This document shows positions 7,505-11,437 of a stretch of DNA of 11,437 nucleotides, one piece after another; position 1 is the first letter of the stretch; each line of letters begins with the position of its first letter. The DNA is taken from assembly GCA_050013795.1 (NCBI GenBank), contig JBEKEO010000083.1, positions 1 to 11,437 on the forward strand. The letters run 5' to 3'. Origin of the DNA: CAWHOW01 sp050013795. Lineage in GTDB: Bacteria > Bacteroidota > Bacteroidia > Bacteroidales > CG2-30-32-10. A model generated the notes under the pieces. The model saw nothing but the letters and a program-made list of their open reading frames with translations, ran no database searches and was not told where the DNA came from. The position numbers and the translations under genes were made by a program.

Positions 7505-8914
7505 TTGAATAGCTTGACAAAAAATAAGTGGCAGAACACTCTCCTGTTTACAGTGAATTCGCTGTTCCTGCTGCTTTTTTTTATGCTGAGCTATTACAAC
7601 CGTTTTGCCGTTGACGATTATTACCACATTCACGATGAGCATTTTTTAGGTATATGGGGTGGAATGCTCGAAGGTTATTATCACTGGGGCGGACGCTGGA
7701 CATCATATTTATTATGGGGTATGATTTATCATTTTCATAAATACCCTTTCGCCTTATTCCTTTATTCTGTTTCAGTATTCATTTGTTTTATACTGGCGGT
7801 TTACATCCTATTGAAAGAGATCTTTGATTTCTTCGAAATAGCATCAGCCAACTTTCTTACTTTAAACTACAGCTTACTGTTTTCGATTTTTACTTTCCTT
7901 ATCACATTCGGCAAAGGCGAAGTGTGGTTTTGGGCACAGTCGACAGCTATGTTCATGTTTAGCATTATTGCTTTCTTATTCGGACTTGGAATAATTGCAG
8001 GGAAAAGATCAAAATTCCATCACTTCTTTTTACTTGCAGTTTGTTTTATTTATGCAGGAGGAGCCAGCGAAACCTATGCGCTTTTTTATATCCTTTTCCT
8101 TATAGCCGTAGCTTGTTGCCTGTTATTTATAAAGCAAAATCAATTAATAAGCAAGATTAAAGAAAGGACATTCAGGAAAATATTGTTTTCACTGGCTTTT
8201 TTAATTGCTTCTTTCATCATATCCGTAAAAGCACCCGGAAATGCAATAAGGGCTTCATGGCTACCCGAACCCTCCCTTTCCAACACCTTTTATATTACAC
8301 TTAAATCGCTCGCAAAACTGATACTTTTTAAATTGCCCCTTCAGCTGCTGTGGATAAAGCTTTTCAGTATCCCCTGTATTTATATAGGTTACTTAAAAGG
8401 TAAAGATAAACAGAAAGTCTCCTACAGCTATTACTATAAAAAATTTGTAATTTCTCTGTTATTGCTCGTTATACTGGCTTACTGCCTTATGTTCCCAACC
8501 AGTTATGTTTTATCGGAAATGGGTCCCGACAGGTCTTTATCGCAGGTAGTGTTGCTGACATCCATATTCTGTACCTCATGGGCATTTATTTTTGGTTACC
8601 GCTGCGTTAAAACAGCAGGTTTATTGCGTTATTTCTCTTATGGTGCATTAAGCGTGATCATTGTATCTTTAATTGTTATAAATATATTGCAATTCAATAC
8701 AGTTTCGGCTTATGCCACAGCCCTTGATAAGCGGACTGCAGGCTTGCTTGAACTTCAGTACCAAAACAATTCCAAAGCCATAACATTGAAAGAGCTTCCT
8801 CCTTCTGGCTTCTTATATTCCGCCGAAATCTCATCTGATACCGCCTATTTCGGTAATGAGCATTACAGGCTTGGTTTGTTCCTCGATTTTAAAGTGAAAA
8901 AAGAAACAAAATGA
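7505..8914 (+). CDS. Polytopic membrane protein, GT-C glycosyltransferase-like (possibly DUF6056)
   Basis: A 469-residue integral membrane protein with roughly ten hydrophobic segments (for example 11-31, 82-104, 120-136, 142-165, 172-208, 226-242, 268-295, 314-332, 345-365 and 374-394) and a soluble tail from about 400. Right after the first helix is a loop with VDDYYH (Asp37, Asp38), then GGRWTS (62-67). GASET (186-190) and APGNAIRAS (243-251) lie further on. An acidic pair in the first loop followed by a conserved Arg is typical of GT-C enzymes, which use lipid-linked sugars. I think this is the DUF6056-type family, but without a search that is tentative. The frame opens after a TAA at 7466 and contains no ATG before residue 27, which lies inside the first helix. 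TTG at 7505 (or 7514) is therefore the likely start. It may modify surface polysaccharide or glycoprotein (inference). Confidence 0.7.
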   Translation: MNSLTKNKWQNTLLFTVNSLFLLLFFMLSYYNRFAVDDYYHIHDEHFLGIWGGMLEGYYHWGGRWTSYLLWGMIYHFHKYPFALFLYSVSVFICFILAVYILLKEIFDFFEIASANFLTLNYSLLFSIFTFLITFGKGEVWFWAQSTAMFMFSIIAFLFGLGIIAGKRSKFHHFFLLAVCFIYAGGASETYALFYILFLIAVACCLLFIKQNQLISKIKERTFRKILFSLAFLIASFIISVKAPGNAIRASWLPEPSLSNTFYITLKSLAKLILFKLPLQLLWIKLFSIPCIYIGYLKGKDKQKVSYSYYYKKFVISLLLLVILAYCLMFPTSYVLSEMGPDRSLSQVVLLTSIFCTSWAFIFGYRCVKTAGLLRYFSYGALSVIIVSLIVINILQFNTVSAYATALDKRTAGLLELQYQNNSKAITLKELPPSGFLYSAEISSDTAYFGNEHYRLGLFLDFKVKKETK

Positions 8915-9006
8915 GTTTAAAAGGTAGCCAGAGGCATTCGAAGAGTTATATCATTCAAAGTGATTTTTCAAATATATTATTCATTAAGAAATATTATAAT
9001 TTAATT

Positions 9007-9038
9007 TTTGTCTTCTTAAAAACACTTGCTTACTTTTA
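9007..9038 (+). promoter_or_regulatory. Candidate promoter for the outer-membrane protein gene
   Basis: TTTG at 9007-9010, a 20-base spacer, then TACTTTTA at 9031-9038 (7 of 8 matches to TAnnTTTG). The box ends 33 bases before the ATG at 9072. Both boxes and the spacing agree with the Bacteroidetes consensus, so with 3641-3673 this is the most convincing promoter in the window. Confidence 0.45.
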
Positions 9039-9071
9039 CACTTTAAAAAAATCAAACAGCTTATCTGTTTC

Positions 9072-9626
9072 ATGAAGAAAACCATACTTATACTTTCGTT
9101 ATTTTTGGTAACATGCTCCATCACCTTTGCCCAGAAGCATAAAAACAAGAAATTAAATGAACCTAAACAGGCTACTTTATGGGGCTTTGGAGCCTATTAT
9201 GATTTCCAGAATCAAGGCATTGCCATAGATGTAAGGGCTAAGATACCTGTATATAATAAAATCTCAATTTCCCCGCGTATATCCTTTTATCCGGCTTTCA
9301 ATAATATCAATGAAATGTATGGAGGCGCCGATGTGGATTATAATTTCATGAAATACAAATTCCTTAATCCTTATGTTTACATAGGCGGTTATTATGATGA
9401 CTGGATAAATAGTTCCGATTTCCAAAACCCTAAAGCTAAAAGAAACACGGTAATGCCTGAAGGCGGATTAGGAGTTGTTTTCGATGTTAAGTGTCTGCAC
9501 CCTTATATTGAGTATCGTTACAACCCTCACTGGGAAGAAGGTTCTATAGGGGTGGGATTATTGTTTAACTTTAAATGTATGTTTAATTCCGAAGAACGTA
9601 AAATTAAAAGTTGTCCGCATTTTTAA
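9072..9626 (+). CDS. Small outer-membrane beta-barrel protein
   Basis: A 184-residue protein with a clear signal peptide (KK, hydrophobic core, ITFAQ at 17-21) and a basic linker (KHKNKK). From about residue 35 on there are alternating polar/aromatic strands: LWGFGAYYDF, ISISPRISFYP, VDYNFMKYKF, PYVYIGGYYDD, GGLGVVFDV, PYIEYRYNP and SIGVGLLFNF. About eight such strands and a size of about 160 mature residues fit an eight-stranded barrel like those in the porin/OmpW/OmpX-sized outer-membrane families. A C-terminal Phe is present, but it follows a charged stretch with two Cys (Cys169 and Cys181), which is unusual for a barrel end. Function is not deducible. It has its own promoter candidate and lies 90 bases before the next lipoprotein gene, with no clear terminator between them, so read-through is possible. 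Confidence 0.7.
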   Translation: MKKTILILSLFLVTCSITFAQKHKNKKLNEPKQATLWGFGAYYDFQNQGIAIDVRAKIPVYNKISISPRISFYPAFNNINEMYGGADVDYNFMKYKFLNPYVYIGGYYDDWINSSDFQNPKAKRNTVMPEGGLGVVFDVKCLHPYIEYRYNPHWEEGSIGVGLLFNFKCMFNSEERKIKSCPHF

Positions 9627-9661
9627 ATTTCACTCTTACCGTAAGGGTAAATTCAATTCCA

Positions 9662-9692
9662 TGTGTATTATGAACGAAAAACAACATTTTTA
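9662..9692 (+). promoter_or_regulatory. Weak promoter candidate for the hypothetical lipoprotein gene
   Basis: TGTG at 9662-9665 (3 of 4 matches to TTTG), a 19-base spacer, then CATTTTTA at 9685-9692 (6 of 8 matches to TAnnTTTG). The box ends 24 bases before the ATG at 9717. The spacing fits but both boxes are imperfect. Read-through from the barrel gene is an alternative. Confidence 0.2.
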
Positions 9693-9716
9693 AAGTACTA
9701 ACCAAAAAAATATACC

Positions 9717-10673
9717 ATGAAAACAAAACACTTAAAAATAAAGACAGTTGCTTTTGTTACTCTTTTATGCGGTGTGATTTTTGTTTCCTGTTCCAAGGAC
9801 AGGCTCGCAGATAAGACAACCACCACATCAACGGCTTATGCCCCGCTCAATAATTTTTACAGTTCTAATGCACCCACTCAACAATCATTTACTATTGATT
9901 CAACCGGCGGAGATACTATCAGGGCTGCAAGCGGAACAAAGATATGGGGAATACCTAAAACAATTTTCATGTATCAAAGCACTCACCAAGATATTAATTA
10001 TCCTTACACACTCAAACTCATAGAGGCATATGGCATAAAGAACATGATGCTTGAACAGTTGCCCAATGTAGCACAGGGTAATATCCTTCAGGCAGCAGGC
10101 GAATTAAATGTATTAGCATATAAGGATACAAGCATTCTGGTTTTAAAGGAACATTGCGGTTTGCCTATGTGGGCGCCTTCTACAATAACTCCTGATGCTG
10201 CCATGAAAGTATACTACGGCTTTACAAGCAGTACTACCAACGACTGGAATATTGATGTAAGACAGACCAATTATTTATTTCCCAGTGATCCTGATACTGT
10301 AACCAAATTAAGTGTAAGCGGAAGCGGTTATTTAATGAAAATAGCAAAATTAGGATGGGTGGGTATCAACCATACATTTTCATATACCGGTGCCAGCATG
10401 ACATTCTCAGTGAGCGGCACGGCTACGAATACCAATTATATCGACCTGTATATTATCTTCAAGAACCGTCATTCATTCATAAAAGTTAGTTCCCTTGCTG
10501 CAAGCAATCTTCCTACGGGAGATCCTATCACAGTATTTGCCATAGCTAATGATACCGGAGGCCAGATGTATTACTTCGAGCAGGATTATACTATCTCTAA
10601 CGGATTGGCTGTTACAATAACAATGAGCACTACCACACAGGCTAATATTCTGTCATTGATGGGAGCCTTTTGA
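9717..10673 (+). CDS. Hypothetical envelope lipoprotein with a possible ZU5-like domain
   Basis: A 318-residue protein that I cannot assign to a named family with confidence. The N-terminus is a lipoprotein signal: basic start, hydrophobic core, lipobox FVSC with Cys25, then SKDR. A Thr/Ser-rich linker (about 34-57) follows. Residues about 58-150 read FTIDSTGGDTIRAASGTKI, then a Pro, then YTLKLIEAYGIKNMML, then LQAAGELNVLA. This 'GG-T-I ... GTKI-IP ... L-x-E-x-Y ... M-x-L ... AGGE' order is like beta-sandwich segments in Bacteroidota surface proteins and loosely like ZU5 domains (inference). The rest (about 160-318) is mostly beta strand with a Gly/Ser-rich stretch. It is followed by a strong terminator, so it ends its transcription unit. 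No catalytic motif is visible. Confidence 0.75.
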   Translation: MKTKHLKIKTVAFVTLLCGVIFVSCSKDRLADKTTTTSTAYAPLNNFYSSNAPTQQSFTIDSTGGDTIRAASGTKIWGIPKTIFMYQSTHQDINYPYTLKLIEAYGIKNMMLEQLPNVAQGNILQAAGELNVLAYKDTSILVLKEHCGLPMWAPSTITPDAAMKVYYGFTSSTTNDWNIDVRQTNYLFPSDPDTVTKLSVSGSGYLMKIAKLGWVGINHTFSYTGASMTFSVSGTATNTNYIDLYIIFKNRHSFIKVSSLAASNLPTGDPITVFAIANDTGGQMYYFEQDYTISNGLAVTITMSTTTQANILSLMGAF

Positions 10674-10712
10674 TTTCAACTCCCGGCATTTAATAGTTTA
10701 ATCTTAAAATCC

Positions 10713-10743
10713 AAAGCCACTGTCATTGACGGTGGCTTTTATA
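10713..10743 (+). terminator. Strong intrinsic terminator after the lipoprotein gene
   Basis: A 12-base-pair stem with one G-T wobble (10713-10724 pairs with 10728-10739) and a three-base loop ATT. The base of the stem is AAAGCCAC / GTGGCTTT, and the stem runs into TTTTATATTT. It lies 39 bases after the stop at 10673. On the minus strand the tail is a poorer GGATTTTAAG, so it mainly serves the plus strand. Confidence 0.85.
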
Positions 10744-10766
10744 TTTGATAAGTATTTATAAATTTG
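10736..10766 (+). promoter_or_regulatory. Candidate aroB promoter overlapping the terminator tail
   Basis: A perfect -7 box TAAATTTG lies at 10759-10766, 15 bases before the aroB ATG. A TTTT at 10736-10739 (3 of 4 matches to TTTG) is 19 bases upstream, within the terminator's 3' arm and T-tract. A better TTTG at 10744-10747 has a spacer of only 11. The leader would be about 9 bases. Confidence 0.35.
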
Positions 10767-10781
10767 TATGATTTTAAAATA

Positions 10782-11437
10782 ATGAAAACAAATTTTAATC
10801 CTGCCGTTTATAAAGGAGTTGAAAACCTTGGTGATTTTAAACAATTCATTGCTAACAGCAAGTATTCCGCAATAATTGTGATAGTTGACGAAAACACCCA
10901 AAAATATTGTCTGCCATTAATTAATGACTATTTAGGAAATTTCACTTTAATAAGCGTATCAAGCGGAGAAAATAATAAAACAATAAACACCTGCGTTGAT
11001 GTATGGAATCAGATGGCAGATAAAGCCATCGACAGGAAAGCGCTTATTATAAACCTTGGCGGCGGTGTTATTTGCGATATGGGAGGATTTATTGCAGCAA
11101 CATATAAAAGAGGTATTGATTTCGTTCATATTCCCACTACCCTGCTTGCTATGTGTGATGCAAGTATTGGAGGTAAACTCGGAGTGAACTTTTCAGGGTA
11201 TAAAAACACTATAGGTCTGTTCAAGAATCCTATAGCTATTGTTTTTTACACCGGTTTTTTGAAAACACTTCCTGAAAAGCAATTCTTATCAGGTTTTGCA
11301 GAAGTAATTAAGCATGCACTTATAGACGATAAGCGCTTCTTTAATGAATTAACCAACTTGACCAATCTAAAGGAAGAAGCAGAAAACCTTGTTGCCCGCT
11401 CAATAAAAATCAAAACAAAGATTACTAATCTCGATAT
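10782..11437 (+). CDS. aroB: 3-dehydroquinate synthase, 5' part of gene
   Basis: The second step of the shikimate pathway: converts DAHP to 3-dehydroquinate, using NAD and a divalent metal, in the cytoplasm. The first 218 codons are present and the frame runs off the right edge. Visible family motifs are the NAD-binding LGGGVICDMGGF (92-103), ATYKRGIDFVHIPTT (106-120), CDASIGGKLGVN (125-136) with Lys132, YKNTIG (140-145), and SGFAEVIKHALI (170-181) with the probable metal ligand Glu174. The segment SIKIKTKI (207-214) precedes the usual second half of the active site, which is missing here. The N-terminal region before residue 85 is short, as in other Bacteroidota versions. I chose the ATG at 10782 because the only nearby upstream ATG (10768) hits a stop after four codons. 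Confidence 0.95.
   Translation, partial: MKTNFNPAVYKGVENLGDFKQFIANSKYSAIIVIVDENTQKYCLPLINDYLGNFTLISVSSGENNKTINTCVDVWNQMADKAIDRKALIINLGGGVICDMGGFIAATYKRGIDFVHIPTTLLAMCDASIGGKLGVNFSGYKNTIGLFKNPIAIVFYTGFLKTLPEKQFLSGFAEVIKHALIDDKRFFNELTNLTNLKEEAENLVARSIKIKTKITNLD

Noticed and set aside
8950..8968. Hairpin ATCAT/GTGAT followed by TTTT after the membrane-protein gene
   Set aside because: Five pairs including a wobble and a very AT-rich stem; too weak to call a terminator.
10704..10901. A 65-codon minus-strand frame at the start of aroB
   Set aside because: It overlaps the terminator and the conserved aroB frame and has no domain; a shadow.
1..11437. CRISPR arrays, tRNA or rRNA genes, insertion sequences, integrases, defence genes
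   Set aside because: No spaced direct repeats, cloverleaf sequence, transposase motif or known defence domain was seen on either strand.

Overview
This 11.4-kb window looks like chromosomal DNA from a member of the Bacteroidota (Bacteroidetes), probably environmental and outside the best-studied genera. Four things point there. The rightmost gene is a Bacteroidota-like aroB. Signal peptides end in 'FAQ' or 'KAQ', and lipoproteins carry a Lys-Asp just after the lipid cysteine. There is a very large surface protein with glycine-rich, Ig/PKD-like and SprB-type modules, as in proteins exported by the type IX secretion system. Upstream regions are AT-rich, lack clear Shine-Dalgarno sites, and often carry boxes resembling the Bacteroidetes TTTG / TAnnTTTG promoter. 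No RNA gene, insertion sequence, integrase, CRISPR array or toxin-antitoxin pair is visible, and no intergenic gap exceeds about 230 bases.

Left part (1-3723): two minus-strand genes. The leftmost is open from its start at 2600 to the window edge (866 codons, C-terminus missing) and encodes a giant modular adhesin-like protein. Upstream of it (2721-3623) is a cytoplasmic-looking 300-residue protein built almost entirely from a 25/26-residue YD-like repeat. It is divergent from a secreted prolyl oligopeptidase on the plus strand.

Middle part (3724-7504): the prolyl oligopeptidase (S9A, complete catalytic triad) converges, with a 23-base gap, on a minus-strand pair. That pair is a di-heme cytochrome c peroxidase/MauG-type lipoprotein followed 24 bases later by a small stand-alone Smr-domain protein. 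The two are probably co-transcribed.

Right part (7505-11437): four plus-strand genes, apparently separate transcription units. They are a polytopic membrane protein of GT-C glycosyltransferase-like appearance with a TTG start, a small outer-membrane beta-barrel protein, a lipoprotein with a possible ZU5-like beta-sandwich, and the first 218 codons of aroB (3-dehydroquinate synthase). A strong intrinsic terminator separates the lipoprotein gene from aroB, and the aroB promoter appears to overlap its T-tract.

Most of the genes do not form one pathway. The common theme is envelope and surface biology (adhesin, secreted peptidase, two lipoproteins, an outer-membrane barrel and an envelope glycan-type membrane protein) beside core metabolism. 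I see no convincing new defence or mobile system. The best leads are the repeat protein, the modular surface protein and the uncharacterised lipoprotein.
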